Origin: G963666705 sp963666705
GTDB lineage: Bacteria; Pseudomonadota; Alphaproteobacteria; CADEGL01
Assembly (NCBI GenBank): GCA_963666705.2
Contig: CAXXKO010000023.1
Coordinates: forward strand, 1-31,778
Length of the DNA stretch: 31,778 bases
Direction: 5' to 3'
The notes below the pieces were generated by a model that was not told the origin of the DNA, searched no databases, and was given only the letters and a program-made list of their open reading frames with translations. Of this stretch, positions 1 to 7,745 are shown piece by piece; position 1 is the stretch's first letter, and every line of letters begins with the position of its first letter. Position numbers and translations under genes: made by a program.

Positions 1-1
1 C

Positions 2-139
2 GTCCATCCCCGGATCGTGATGGAGATATTGGGCCACAGCCAGATCAGCATGACGATGGACACCTACAGCCACGTGATGCCCGAACTCCAACGCGAGGCC
101 GCGACCCAGATGGACGCGCTCTTAACGGGCGAAATCTGA
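2..139 (+). CDS. Tyrosine recombinase/integrase, C-terminal end (truncated by window start)
   Basis: Only the last 45 codons are in the window. They carry the C-terminal catalytic signature of phage-type tyrosine recombinases: LGHSQISMT, where the His is the second active-site His, followed by DTYSHV, where the Tyr is the nucleophile that attacks DNA. The family catalyses site-specific integration and excision of prophages and genomic islands. The gene points at the tRNA-His gene, whose 3' end begins about 95 bases after its stop codon. This is the usual position of an integrase beside its own attachment site. The element it belongs to would extend to the left, outside the window. The upstream catalytic Arg and the DNA-binding domain cannot be seen, so the subfamily is not assignable. 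Confidence 0.88.
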   Translation, partial: VHPRIVMEILGHSQISMTMDTYSHVMPELQREAATQMDALLTGEI

Positions 140-191
140 CCGATTTCCGGCTGGTGGCTGTCAAAGTGGCTGTCAATTGACGATATGGAGA

Positions 192-210
192 GCCGCAATT
201 GCGGGCTTTT
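192..210 (+). terminator. Probable weak intrinsic terminator after the integrase
   Basis: A short hairpin (GCCGC, loop AATT, GCGGGC with one unpaired G) is followed directly by TTTT. It lies about 50 bases after the integrase stop and before the opposing tRNA gene. The stem is only 5-6 bp, so termination would be inefficient. Confidence 0.45.
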
Positions 211-234
211 GCAGCTTAACCCATTGAAAAGAAA

Positions 235-312
235 TGGGGTGGCAGAGGGGACTTGAACCCCCGACCCCCAGATCCACAATCTGGTGCTCTAACCACCTGA
301 GCTACTGCCACC
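235..312 (-). tRNA. tRNA-His (GTG anticodon)
   Basis: On the minus strand the sequence folds as a full cloverleaf. The 7-bp acceptor GTGGCAG/CTGCCAC is preceded by the extra G(-1) typical of tRNA-His, and C73 is followed by an encoded CCA. The T arm contains GGTTCAAGTCC. The anticodon loop TTGTGGA, closed by CCAGA/TCTGG, has anticodon GTG at 275-277 and reads CAC/CAU histidine codons. The 3' end faces the integrase at 2-139, so this is the likely attachment gene of the element on the left. The tRNA looks intact, as expected when the integrating element restores the 3' end. Confidence 0.97.
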
Positions 313-385
313 ACAAGTGTGCGGCTGTCATGTAGCGACCCGTGCCGGGGGCGTCAAGCACCGGGCGCTTTCGGCCGTGCCACCC

Positions 386-2011
386 TCATCGCCACACGCC
401 GTCCTGGGCGTCGAAGGCGTCCGCGCGCGGGTCCGCGGCGGCGCGCAGGGTCCCCTTCTCGATCTTGTTCGAGGCCGTGCGCGGGAACGAATCGACATAA
501 GCGAGGTAGCGCGGCACCTTGAAGGGTGCCAGGTGCTCGCGGGCGTGGGCCAGCACGCGCTCGACCGGCAGGCCGGCGCGGCCGAGCCCGGGCTTCAGGC
601 ACAGGTAGAGCTTGATCTCCTCGCCCCGGTCCGCGTCGGGGACGGACACGACGGCCACATCCTCCACCTCGGGCAGGAGCAGGGCCGCCTCCTCGACCTC
701 ACGGGCGGAGACATTCTCGCCGCTGCGCCGGATCATGTCCTTGATGCGCCCGGTGATGTAGTGGAAGCCGCGCTCGTCGGCGCGCGCGAGATCGCCGGTG
801 CGGAACCAGTCGCCGCGGAACTGCTCGGCATTCGCCTCGGGCCGGCGGTGATAGCCCGCCATGAGGCCGTGCCCGCGCACCCACAGCTCGCCCACCGCGC
901 CCACCGGCACCGGCGCGCCCTCCGAATCACGCACCGAGTGCTCGCGGAACAGCATGGGCAGCCCGACCGAGCCCGAGCCCACCATGTCGCGGCACGACGC
1001 CGGCATGCGCAGGGAGCCGCCGATCTCGGTCATGCCGTAAATCTCGCAGGCGGGGACCCGGAAGCGGCGCTCCATCTCCACCTGGCTCGACGGCGCGCAG
1101 CCCGCCAGCATGACCTCCTTCAGGCTGGTCGCCGCGTCGTCCGCGGCCTCGGGCTGCTGCTTGAGCACGAATTCGGGGAAGATGCAGAACTCGATGCCGA
1201 GCCGCTTGAGCCACGGGATGAAACCGCTGCCGCTCGGCTGGCGCGCGACGTAGAGCGCCGCCCCGATATTGAGGGCCGAGACCATCAGGTGCTGGCAGTT
1301 CATGTAGTGGAACAGGTTCTGCACCAGGAGGCGGCTGACGGGCGCCTCGGTGGCGGCGGGAATCTGGCGGCTCATCACCAGCCAGTAGTCCTGGGAATGG
1401 ATGCAGCCCTTGGGCAGGCCCGTGGTGCCGGAGGTGTAGAGGATGGTCGTCGGGTCGCCCCCGGCGATGGGGGCCGCCGGCGTGAAGGCCTCGGCCCCGC
1501 CCTCCAACAGCGCGGCCCAGGTGCGCCCGCCCGCCGGCGCCGCGCGGCCGCGGATCACGACCCGCGTATCCTCGAGCGCGGCCGGCCGGTCGCCGAGCGC
1601 CGCGAGGAGCGGCAGGTGCGCCTCGTCGATCACCAGGAACCCGGCGTCCGAATCGGCGAGCGCAAATTCCAGCTCGTGCCGGGTGTAGCGCGGGTTGATC
1701 GGCACCATGACGGCGCCGATCTTGGCCAGCGCCATCCAGGTGAGCGGGTATTCCATGCGGTTGGGCAGCATCACCCCGACGTGGTCGCCATGGCCGACGC
1801 CCAAATCCGCGAAGCCGTTGGCGAGGCGGCCCGAGAGGGCGTCGAGCTGGCGGAAGCTCAGGGTCTCGTCATCCTCGAAGAAGGTGCAGGCCGGGGCGTC
1901 GCCGTAACGCTCGGCCGCCCGGCGCAGGAGGGCGGGGATGGTCGCCGGATAGGCGGCGCGCTCGAAGCCCCTGTTGCGGGCGAGATGCGCCTCGAGCACC
2001 TCAGACGCCAC
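386..2011 (-). CDS. AMP-forming acyl-CoA synthetase (ANL superfamily, CaiC-like)
   Basis: This 541-residue protein has the full ANL adenylate-forming layout. The phosphate-binding motif TTILYTSGTTGLPKG is at about 188-202, YGMTEIGG and the hinge region follow in the middle, and GRIKDMIRRSGEN precedes the mobile C-terminal domain. The catalytic Lys is in SNKIEK near 516. These enzymes activate a carboxylic acid with ATP to an acyl-adenylate and then to acyl-CoA in the cytoplasm. Overall it resembles crotonobetaine/carnitine-CoA ligases and medium-chain acyl-CoA ligases, but the substrate cannot be read from sequence. The start is GTG, 11 bases after the stop of the upstream aminotransferase, so the two are probably one transcript. 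Length is normal for the family. Confidence 0.9.
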   Translation of the reverse strand: MASEVLEAHLARNRGFERAAYPATIPALLRRAAERYGDAPACTFFEDDETLSFRQLDALSGRLANGFADLGVGHGDHVGVMLPNRMEYPLTWMALAKIGAVMVPINPRYTRHELEFALADSDAGFLVIDEAHLPLLAALGDRPAALEDTRVVIRGRAAPAGGRTWAALLEGGAEAFTPAAPIAGGDPTTILYTSGTTGLPKGCIHSQDYWLVMSRQIPAATEAPVSRLLVQNLFHYMNCQHLMVSALNIGAALYVARQPSGSGFIPWLKRLGIEFCIFPEFVLKQQPEAADDAATSLKEVMLAGCAPSSQVEMERRFRVPACEIYGMTEIGGSLRMPASCRDMVGSGSVGLPMLFREHSVRDSEGAPVPVGAVGELWVRGHGLMAGYHRRPEANAEQFRGDWFRTGDLARADERGFHYITGRIKDMIRRSGENVSAREVEEAALLLPEVEDVAVVSVPDADRGEEIKLYLCLKPGLGRAGLPVERVLAHAREHLAPFKVPRYLAYVDSFPRTASNKIEKGTLRAAADPRADAFDAQDGVWR

Positions 2012-2022
2012 GGCGCATACCC

Positions 2023-3186
2023 TCAGCCGCCGCCGAAATGCCGCCCCAGGCGGGCGGCGGCCTCGTCCAGGGACTCGTCGAGCTTGCAGAAGGAGAAGCG
2101 CACGTAGTGGTCGGGCGCGTCCTCGGCGTAGAGGGCGCCGTAGGGGATGGCCGCCACCCCCGCCTCGCTGGCGATATGGCGGCAGAACTCGACGTCGTCG
2201 CCGTTAAAGCGCAAGGGGCCGATGTCGGCCGAGAGGAAGATGGTGGCCTCGCACGGCAGCGGCTTCAGGCCGGCGCGCGCGATCGCGGCCGAGAAGCGGT
2301 CGCGTTTTTCCTGGAGCGCGGCGGGCAGGCCAGCGAAATAGGCGTCGTCCTTGCCGAAGCCGTAGGCGATGGCCGTCTGCAGGTTCCCAGGTGTCGAGAA
2401 GATCATGTACTGGTGCATCTTGATGGCGGAGATGAGGGTGCTGGCCACGCCCGTCATGTAGCCGACCTTCCAGCCCGTGAGCGAGAAGGTCTTCCCCGCC
2501 GAGCCGATGCGGATGCAGCGCTCGCGCATGCCGGGCAGCGTCGCCAGCGGGATATGCGCGCGGCCGTCGAACAGCAGGTGCTCGTAGACCTCGTCGCAGA
2601 GGGCGTAGGTGTCGTATTCCTCGACCAGGCGGGCGATGAGCTCCAGGTCCTCGCGCCCGAACACCTTGCCGGTCGGGTTCATGGGGCTGTTCAGGAGGAT
2701 GAGCTTGGTGCGCGGCGAGAAGGCCTCGGCCAGGGCCTCGCGCGGCAGCTCCCAATCGGGCGGCTCCAGGCGCACGTACTTGGCCACCCCGCCGGCGCGG
2801 CGCACCATGGGCACGTAGATGTTGAAGACGGGCTCGATCATGATCACCTCGTCGCCCGGCTCGATGAGGCCGAAGAGGGCCACGGCCAGCGCCTCGGTGG
2901 CGCCGCAGGTGATGAGGACCTCGGTCTCCCAGTCGAACTCGAGGCCGTAGAAGCGGCGGTCGTGCTCGGCCACCGCCTGGCACAGCGCGGGCACGCCCAA
3001 GGAGCGCGGATACTGGTTCGGCCCCGCCTCGGTCGCCTCCATGGCGACGCGGCGCACGTCGTCGTCACCGTTGCCGTCCGGGAAGCCCTGGCCGAGGTTG
3101 ATGGCGTCGTGCGCGCGCGCGAGGCGCGACATCTCGTCGAAGACGGATGCCGGGTTCTCCATGACGATGGAATTGGCCGGCTTCAC
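2023..3186 (-). CDS. PLP-dependent aminotransferase, class I/II
   Basis: A fold-type I aminotransferase of 387 residues from the chosen start. Landmarks are GQGFPDG near 32-38, NSPMNPTG near 166-173 (substrate and PLP Asn), CDEVYEH near 197-203 (Asp to the pyridine N, Tyr to the PLP O3') and the Schiff-base Lys in SAGKTFSLTGWKVG near 232. It would move an amino group between an amino acid and a 2-oxo acid. The motif set resembles kynurenine/methionine-type aminotransferases, but specificity is not certain. The open frame extends to an ATG at 3201. I prefer the GTG at 3186 because GGGGAG sits seven bases before it. It is the first gene of a two-gene minus-strand unit with the acyl-CoA synthetase and is divergent from the class III aminotransferase. 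Confidence 0.88.
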   Translation of the reverse strand: MKPANSIVMENPASVFDEMSRLARAHDAINLGQGFPDGNGDDDVRRVAMEATEAGPNQYPRSLGVPALCQAVAEHDRRFYGLEFDWETEVLITCGATEALAVALFGLIEPGDEVIMIEPVFNIYVPMVRRAGGVAKYVRLEPPDWELPREALAEAFSPRTKLILLNSPMNPTGKVFGREDLELIARLVEEYDTYALCDEVYEHLLFDGRAHIPLATLPGMRERCIRIGSAGKTFSLTGWKVGYMTGVASTLISAIKMHQYMIFSTPGNLQTAIAYGFGKDDAYFAGLPAALQEKRDRFSAAIARAGLKPLPCEATIFLSADIGPLRFNGDDVEFCRHIASEAGVAAIPYGALYAEDAPDHYVRFSFCKLDESLDEAAARLGRHFGGG

Positions 3187-3337
3187 GGCGCATCTCCCCA
3201 TTCGCTATTAGCGCCCCGTCATGTACCACGAAGGTCAGGGGCGGAGCCAGATTTGTCCCCGAATTCCTGGCGCGCATCTTGACCGGGCGGCGAATCGGTG
3301 AAGCAATGGCGGCCGATCCAGACGAAGGAGCCCGAAG

Positions 3338-4666
3338 ATGAATGAAGGACAGAGCGCCGCTCTCCCCGTGAACCCGATGCCGCGCATTTCCCACGGCAAG
3401 GGCGTCTATCTCTACGACGAGAGTGGCAAGCAGTATATCGACGGCTCGGGCGGGCCGGTCCTGTTCTGCATCGGCCACGGCAACGAAGAGGTGACCGAGG
3501 CCGTGAAGGCCCAGCTCGACAAGGTCGCCTTCGGCTACACCAAGTTCTTCTCGAGCGACGCGCAGGAGGACTTGAAGGCGTTGATCGGCGAGCGCGCGGG
3601 CGGCGGGCTCACGCGCATGGTCTATGTCTCGAGCGGCTCGGAGGCCGTCGAATCCTGCCTCAAGGTCGCCCTCCAGTACCACCAGGCGAACGGCGAGCCC
3701 ACGCGCACGCGCTTCATCAGCCGCGAGCGGTCCTACCACGGCAACACCTTGGGCGCGCTCTCGGTCTCGGGTTTCCTCGAGCGGCGCCAGCCCTACGAAG
3801 GTGCCCTCACGCAAGTCAGCTTCCTCTCCCCCGTCAACACCTACCGCCCGCCCGCGGGCGTCGCACCCGAGGACGTGGCGGCCCACGGTGCGAAGGAGCT
3901 GGAAGACGAGATCCAGCGCCTCGGCCCCGGGAACGTCGCCGCTTTCATCTTCGAGCCCGTTGTCGGGGCCGCCGGTGGCGCGGTGCCGGCGCCGCCCGGC
4001 TACGCCAAGCGCGTGCGCGAGATCTGCGACCGCCACGGCGTGCTGCTGATCTCGGACGAGGTCCTGTGCGGCGTCGGGCGCTGCGGCACCTGGCGGGCGC
4101 TCGAGGAGGACGGCGTCGTCCCCGACCTCATGTCGGTCGCCAAGGGGCTCGCCGGCGGTTACGTGCCCTTGGGCGCGGCCGTGTTCCAGGAGTATATCGA
4201 GCGCACCATCCTGACCCGCTACGAGGCCATCGCTAGCGGCCATACCTTCACCGGCCACACGGCCGCCTGCGCCGCCGGCCTCGCCGTGCAGACCATCATC
4301 AAGCGCGACAACCTGCTGGCCAAGGTGCGGGCGGACGGCGCCTACATGTTCGACCAGCTCAACGAGGCCTTGGGGCAGATGCACCTCGTCGGCGACATCC
4401 GTGGCCGCGGCATGCTGGCCGGCATCGAGATCGTGCGCGACCGCGAGACACGGGAACCCTACGAGCCCGAGAAGCGGCTGCACCTGCGCATCAAGGACCG
4501 GGCATTCGAGAACGGCCTCATCGTCTATCCGACGGGCGGCAACGTGGACGGCGTGCGCGGCGACCAGGTGCTGATCGCCCCGCCCTACACCGCGACACGG
4601 GCCGAGATCGACGAAGTCGTGGACAAGTTCGCCACGACCCTCAGTCAGATTTCCGCTGAGCTGTAG
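3338..4666 (+). CDS. Class III aminotransferase (omega-aminotransferase family)
   Basis: A full-length (442 aa) class III PLP aminotransferase. SSGSEAVES near 98-106 binds the PLP phosphate, FIFEPVVG near 203-210 and ISDEV near 238-242 provide the ring-binding Asp, and SVAKGLAGGY carries the Schiff-base Lys near 269. This class uses omega-amino groups (GABA, beta-alanine, diamines) or related amines with pyruvate or 2-oxoglutarate as acceptor. A good ribosome site (GAAGGAG) precedes the ATG by about eight bases. The next gene downstream is an agmatinase-family hydrolase, after a stretch of repeats. That suggests, but does not prove, that the aminotransferase takes the amine released by the hydrolase. 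Confidence 0.9.
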   Translation: MNEGQSAALPVNPMPRISHGKGVYLYDESGKQYIDGSGGPVLFCIGHGNEEVTEAVKAQLDKVAFGYTKFFSSDAQEDLKALIGERAGGGLTRMVYVSSGSEAVESCLKVALQYHQANGEPTRTRFISRERSYHGNTLGALSVSGFLERRQPYEGALTQVSFLSPVNTYRPPAGVAPEDVAAHGAKELEDEIQRLGPGNVAAFIFEPVVGAAGGAVPAPPGYAKRVREICDRHGVLLISDEVLCGVGRCGTWRALEEDGVVPDLMSVAKGLAGGYVPLGAAVFQEYIERTILTRYEAIASGHTFTGHTAACAAGLAVQTIIKRDNLLAKVRADGAYMFDQLNEALGQMHLVGDIRGRGMLAGIEIVRDRETREPYEPEKRLHLRIKDRAFENGLIVYPTGGNVDGVRGDQVLIAPPYTATRAEIDEVVDKFATTLSQISAEL

Positions 4667-4690
4667 CCATGCGCGAGTAGCCCCCGGCGG

Positions 4691-4830
4691 GCCGAATCAT
4701 CGGCTCGCCGGCAAGCCCGACAGGGCGCCCGAGCGACCAGCGAGGAGCCTTAGCGGCGCTTGAGCGAAACAAAGAGCCTTAGCGGCGCTCGAGCGTCATA
4801 AAGTGCCTCAGCGGCGCTCGAGCGCCATAA
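4691..4830 (+). repeat. Intergenic repeat: 85-bp unit plus three 29-bp units
   Basis: Bases 4691-4776 are a copy of an approximately 85-bp repeat also found at 5849-5933 and 5984-6068. Shared parts are GCCGGCAAGCCCGACAGGGC and GCCCGAGCGA followed by AGCGAGGAGC. The tail runs into three imperfect 29-bp units starting at 4747, 4776 and 4805, each reading like GCC(T/C)(T/C)AGCGGCGCT(T/C)GAGCG. The same short unit occurs inverted at 26899-26974. The unit contains small inverted repeats (GCCC-GACA-GGGC). No coding explanation fits, since stop codons interrupt the frames. Confidence 0.85.
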
Positions 4831-4848
4831 CCAAAGAGGGAACCAACG

Positions 4849-5817
4849 ATGAGCCCAGCGGACGAATCCACCCTGCCCATCGATTCCAAGCACGTCGCCC
4901 GCTTCTCCGACATCGCGAACTTCATGCGGGCGCCCTTCCAGGCGGACCCGGCGGGGCTGGACATCGCCATGGCCGGGGTGCCATTCGACATGCCGTCCAA
5001 CCGGGGCGGAGCGCGCCACGGCCCGGCCCAGATGCGCGAGATGTCGCGCCTCATCCGCCGCATCCATTTCGCGACGCGCATGGCGCCTTTCGAGGTCTGC
5101 CGCGTGGCCGACGTGGGCGACGCGCCCGTCAACCCCTACGATGCTTCGGAGGAGAGCTTGGCCAAGATCACGACCTTCTTCGAGGGCATCGTCGAGGCCG
5201 GCGCCCTGCCGCTCGTCGCGGGCGGCGACCACACCATCACCTTGCCCGTCATGCGCGCCGTGGCCAAGAAGCACGGCACCCTCGGCATGCTGCATTTCGA
5301 CGCCCATCCCGACACCCACGACGAGCTGCTGGGCAACAAGTACAACCACGCCACCTGCTTCCGCCGCGCCATCGAGGAGGGCGTGCTCGACCCCAAGCGC
5401 CACGTGATGGTGGGCATCCGCGGCACCCTCTTCAGCGCCGACGACCTCGACTGGGCGCTCGATCGCGGCATCACCGTCATCGATATCGACACCTTCTACG
5501 ATCTCGGTGTGGCGGAGACAATCGCCACCGCGCGCCGGGTGCTGGGCGACGGGCCGAGCTACATCACCTTCGACATCGACGGCATGGACCCGATTTATGC
5601 GCCCGGCACCGGGGCGCCGGAGCCGGGCGGCCTGATGATGCGCGACGCCCAGCTCATCCTGCGCGGCATGCGCGGCCTCGACCTCTACGGCGCCGACGTG
5701 AACGAAGTCTCCCCACCCCTCGACCCCACGGGCCTCACCGCCAACGTCGCCAACAACCTGATGTTCGAGGAGCTATGCCTGCTGGCCGACGCGGTGGACC
5801 GGCGGCGGTCGGCCTGA
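4849..5817 (+). CDS. speB: Agmatinase-family ureohydrolase (arginase superfamily)
   Basis: A 322-residue binuclear manganese hydrolase of the arginase/agmatinase superfamily, cleaving a guanidino group to urea and an amine in the cytoplasm. All metal ligands are visible: His128 in GGDHTI, Asp151/His153/Asp155 in HFDAHPDTHD, and Asp242/Asp244 in FDIDGMDP. The APGTGAPEPGG loop after the last motif is typical of agmatinase-like members. The real substrate could be agmatine, guanidinobutyrate, guanidinopropionate or another guanidino compound; these paralogues are often misnamed. The gene follows a class III aminotransferase and precedes another aminotransferase, which fits degradation of a guanidino compound followed by transamination of its amine product. 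It starts at an ATG after AAAGAGGGAA. Confidence 0.88.
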   Translation: MSPADESTLPIDSKHVARFSDIANFMRAPFQADPAGLDIAMAGVPFDMPSNRGGARHGPAQMREMSRLIRRIHFATRMAPFEVCRVADVGDAPVNPYDASEESLAKITTFFEGIVEAGALPLVAGGDHTITLPVMRAVAKKHGTLGMLHFDAHPDTHDELLGNKYNHATCFRRAIEEGVLDPKRHVMVGIRGTLFSADDLDWALDRGITVIDIDTFYDLGVAETIATARRVLGDGPSYITFDIDGMDPIYAPGTGAPEPGGLMMRDAQLILRGMRGLDLYGADVNEVSPPLDPTGLTANVANNLMFEELCLLADAVDRRRSA

Positions 5818-5848
5818 CGACCCAATGGTGCCGAGCAGCTTCCGGCGC

Positions 5849-5933
5849 GCCGATCTTCGGTTCGCCGGCAAGCCCGACAGGGCGCCCGAGCGAATAGCGA
5901 GGAGCGTTAGCGGCGCCTGAGCGAAACGAAGAG
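5849..5933 (+). repeat. Intergenic repeat, copy 2 (about 85 bp)
   Basis: Begins GCCGATCTTCGG, which forms a small hairpin with its own end. It continues through the shared core GCCGGCAAGCCCGACAGGGC and ends in GGCGCCTGAGCGAAACGAAGAG. Nearly identical to the copies at 4691 and 5984. It lies between the ureohydrolase stop and the next aminotransferase. Confidence 0.85.
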
Positions 5934-5983
5934 TCGCGCGGCGACTAGGCGCTGTATGACGGTATAATCTAGTCCTCCGGCGT

Positions 5984-6068
5984 GCCGATCTTCGGCTCGC
6001 CGGCAAGCCCGACAGGGCGCCCGAGCGAACAGCGAGGAGCCTGCGCGGCGCCTGAGCGATTACGAAAG
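5984..6068 (+). repeat. Intergenic repeat, copy 3 (about 85 bp)
   Basis: Same order of blocks as copy 2, in the same orientation and only 51 bases after it. Its last bases (ACGAAAGGGA) run into the ribosome-binding site of the aminotransferase starting at 6079, so this copy forms part of that gene's 5' untranslated region. Confidence 0.85.
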
Positions 6069-6078
6069 GGATATAGCG

Positions 6079-7242
6079 ATGATCCAGATGGCCGCCGGCA
6101 TGGCGCGGCTCGGTACCGAGACGGCGTTCGAGGTGCTGGCGCGCGCCAACGCCCTCGCGGCGGCGGGCCGCGACATCATCAACCTCGGCATCGGCCAGCC
6201 CGATTTCAAGACGCCGGCGCATATCGTCGAGGCGGGCATGAAAGCCCTCGCCGACGGCCACCACGGCTACACGCCGGCCAACGGCATCCGGCCTCTGCGC
6301 GAGGCGGTGGCGGCCGACATCGCGCGCAACCGCGGCGTCGAGGTGGACCCTGATTGCATCCTGGTGGTGCCGGGCGGCAAGGTGACCATGTTCTTCGCCA
6401 TCCTCATGTTCGGCGAGGCGGGGGCCGAGATCCTCTATCCCAACCCCGGCTTCCCGATCTATGAATCGGTGATCGCCTTCACCGGGGCCAAGCCCGTGCC
6501 CATCGACCTCCACGAGGAGACGGGCTTCGCCTTCGATGCCGAGGAGGTGCTGGCCAAGATCACGCCGGCCACGCGCCTCCTGATCCTCAACAGCCCGGCC
6601 AACCCGACGGGCGGCGTCGTCCCCCGGGCCCAGATCGACCGCCTGGTCGAGGGGCTCGCGGCCCACCCCCAGGTGGTGGTGCTGAGCGACGAGATCTACA
6701 GCCGCATCCTCTACGGTGCCCACGAGCATGTGAGCCTCCTCGAATACGAGGGCCTGCGCGACCGGCTCATCCTCCTGGATGGCTGGAGCAAGACCTACGC
6801 CATGACCGGCTGGCGCATGGGCTACGCAGTGTGGCCCGAGGCCCTGTTCCCATATGCCGAGCGCCTGGCCATCAACTGCCATTCCTGCGTCAACGCCGCC
6901 GCGCAGTTCGCTGGCATCGCCGCCCTCGAAGGCCCCCAGGACGCGGTGGCTGAGATGGTCGCCGCCTTCGACGAGCGCCGCCGGGCGATCGTCGCCGCGC
7001 TCAACCAGACCCCGGGCTTTCGCTGTGCCGACCCGGGCGGCGCCTTCTACGCCTTCCCCAACATCGAGGGCACGGGCCTGAGCGCCCGCGACCTCCAGGT
7101 CAAGCTTCTCGACGAAGCCGGCATCGCCACCGTCGCCGGCACCAGCTTCGGCGCCTATGGCGAGGGCTACCTGCGCTTCTCCTACGCCGCCAGCCTGGCG
7201 CAGATCCAGGAGGCCGTGCGGCGTATCAACGCCTGTCTCTAG
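6079..7242 (+). CDS. PLP-dependent aminotransferase, class I/II (AspB-like)
   Basis: A 387-residue fold-type I aminotransferase. LGIGQPDF near 36-43 begins the substrate-binding part. GYTPANGIRPLREA near 63-76, NSPANPTGG near 171-179, LSDEIYS near 202-208 and the Schiff-base Lys238 in DGWSKTYAMTGWRMGY complete the core. This group uses aspartate, aromatic or branched amino acids with 2-oxoglutarate, and the exact substrate is not determinable. It is a different protein from the aminotransferase at 2023-3186, with a different active-site context (DGWSK versus SAGK). The ATG is preceded by GAAAGGGATA. It is the third aminotransferase in 5 kb and the last gene before the mobile-element region. 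Confidence 0.88.
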   Translation: MIQMAAGMARLGTETAFEVLARANALAAAGRDIINLGIGQPDFKTPAHIVEAGMKALADGHHGYTPANGIRPLREAVAADIARNRGVEVDPDCILVVPGGKVTMFFAILMFGEAGAEILYPNPGFPIYESVIAFTGAKPVPIDLHEETGFAFDAEEVLAKITPATRLLILNSPANPTGGVVPRAQIDRLVEGLAAHPQVVVLSDEIYSRILYGAHEHVSLLEYEGLRDRLILLDGWSKTYAMTGWRMGYAVWPEALFPYAERLAINCHSCVNAAAQFAGIAALEGPQDAVAEMVAAFDERRRAIVAALNQTPGFRCADPGGAFYAFPNIEGTGLSARDLQVKLLDEAGIATVAGTSFGAYGEGYLRFSYAASLAQIQEAVRRINACL

Positions 7243-7308
7243 GCGCCGCCGGACGGAGCGCGCAAATGGCGGGAGACCGGGTCGAATCGACCCGGATATG
7301 TCAAGGCC

Positions 7309-7388
7309 TGTCAAGGTGCGGGGCAGTGAATATGTTTTATATCAATGGCTTATGAAATCCGGACTCGAACCTTGACAAACCTTGACAC
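7309..7388. repeat. Twin non-coding element A: TGTCAAGGTGCG-N48-ACCTTGACA pair
   Basis: An 80-bp block bounded by TGTCAAGGTGCG on the left and by two direct copies of ACCTTGACA, separated by one A, on the right. The arms are inverted repeats of one another (TGTCAAGGT/ACCTTGACA). An extra TGTCAAGG lies at 7299. The 48-bp centre is AT-rich in a GC-rich genome. A diverged copy with exactly the same spacing lies at 26657-26736, in the same orientation. Similarity continues downstream (ATGGGCATCGGGTCCTAT near 7420-7437). Function unknown: an operator, recombination site or transposon end are all possible. Confidence 0.75.
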
Positions 7389-7745
7389 TATTTCGCCGCG
7401 GGCCGTGTGCATCCACCTATATGGGCATCGGGTCCTATCGCGTCAAGGTGTTTCGTCTAGCGCCTGGCGAGAGGGGTGGCGGTCCATTGCGTCACAATCA
7501 GTTCGAATTCACAATGCAAGGCCTGACCCCTCGAAGCGTGACCCCTCGACGCGCGGCGAAATAGCACGGATCGCCCCTCCTGAAGAGCATGTCCAGCTCG
7601 GAGAATTGGAGCTGGCCGTTTGCCGGGCGTTGAGCCTCGATCCGGCCGCGTACCAGCGCGAGCGCGACGGTGGCGCGGCCGGCGACAGGTAATCCAGCGA
7701 TGGCGCCGCCACGTGTCAGAGCAACCGGCCACGCGGCGCGCGGGC
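7389..7745. other. Non-coding remnant between twin element A and IS256; possible gene scrap
   Basis: No convincing complete gene lies here. A short direct repeat (GTGACCCCTCGA-like, near 7524-7552) occurs in the middle. From about 7585 to the stop at 7690-7692 one plus frame reads HVQLGELELAVCRALSLDPA and onward. This resembles the C-terminal tail often seen in Mu-like phage protease proteins (ELAVCRALGL...), and would make it a prophage scrap. That match is from memory and weak. The stretch ends at the left inverted repeat of the IS256-family element. Confidence 0.35.

Noticed and set aside
317..2107. A 596-codon open frame on the plus strand over the acyl-CoA synthetase.
   Set aside because: It is the antisense shadow of a gene with all ANL motifs on the minus strand; the product is low-complexity His/Arg/Gly/Ala-rich. 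The same reasoning removes the other long frames opposite the aminotransferases, accC, the CoA operon and the IS256 transposase at 27055-28251.
7369..7388. TTGACA in twin element A read as a promoter -35 box.
   Set aside because: No TATAAT-like -10 follows at 16-18 bases, and the motif is part of an inverted, spacing-conserved element. The same holds for element B.
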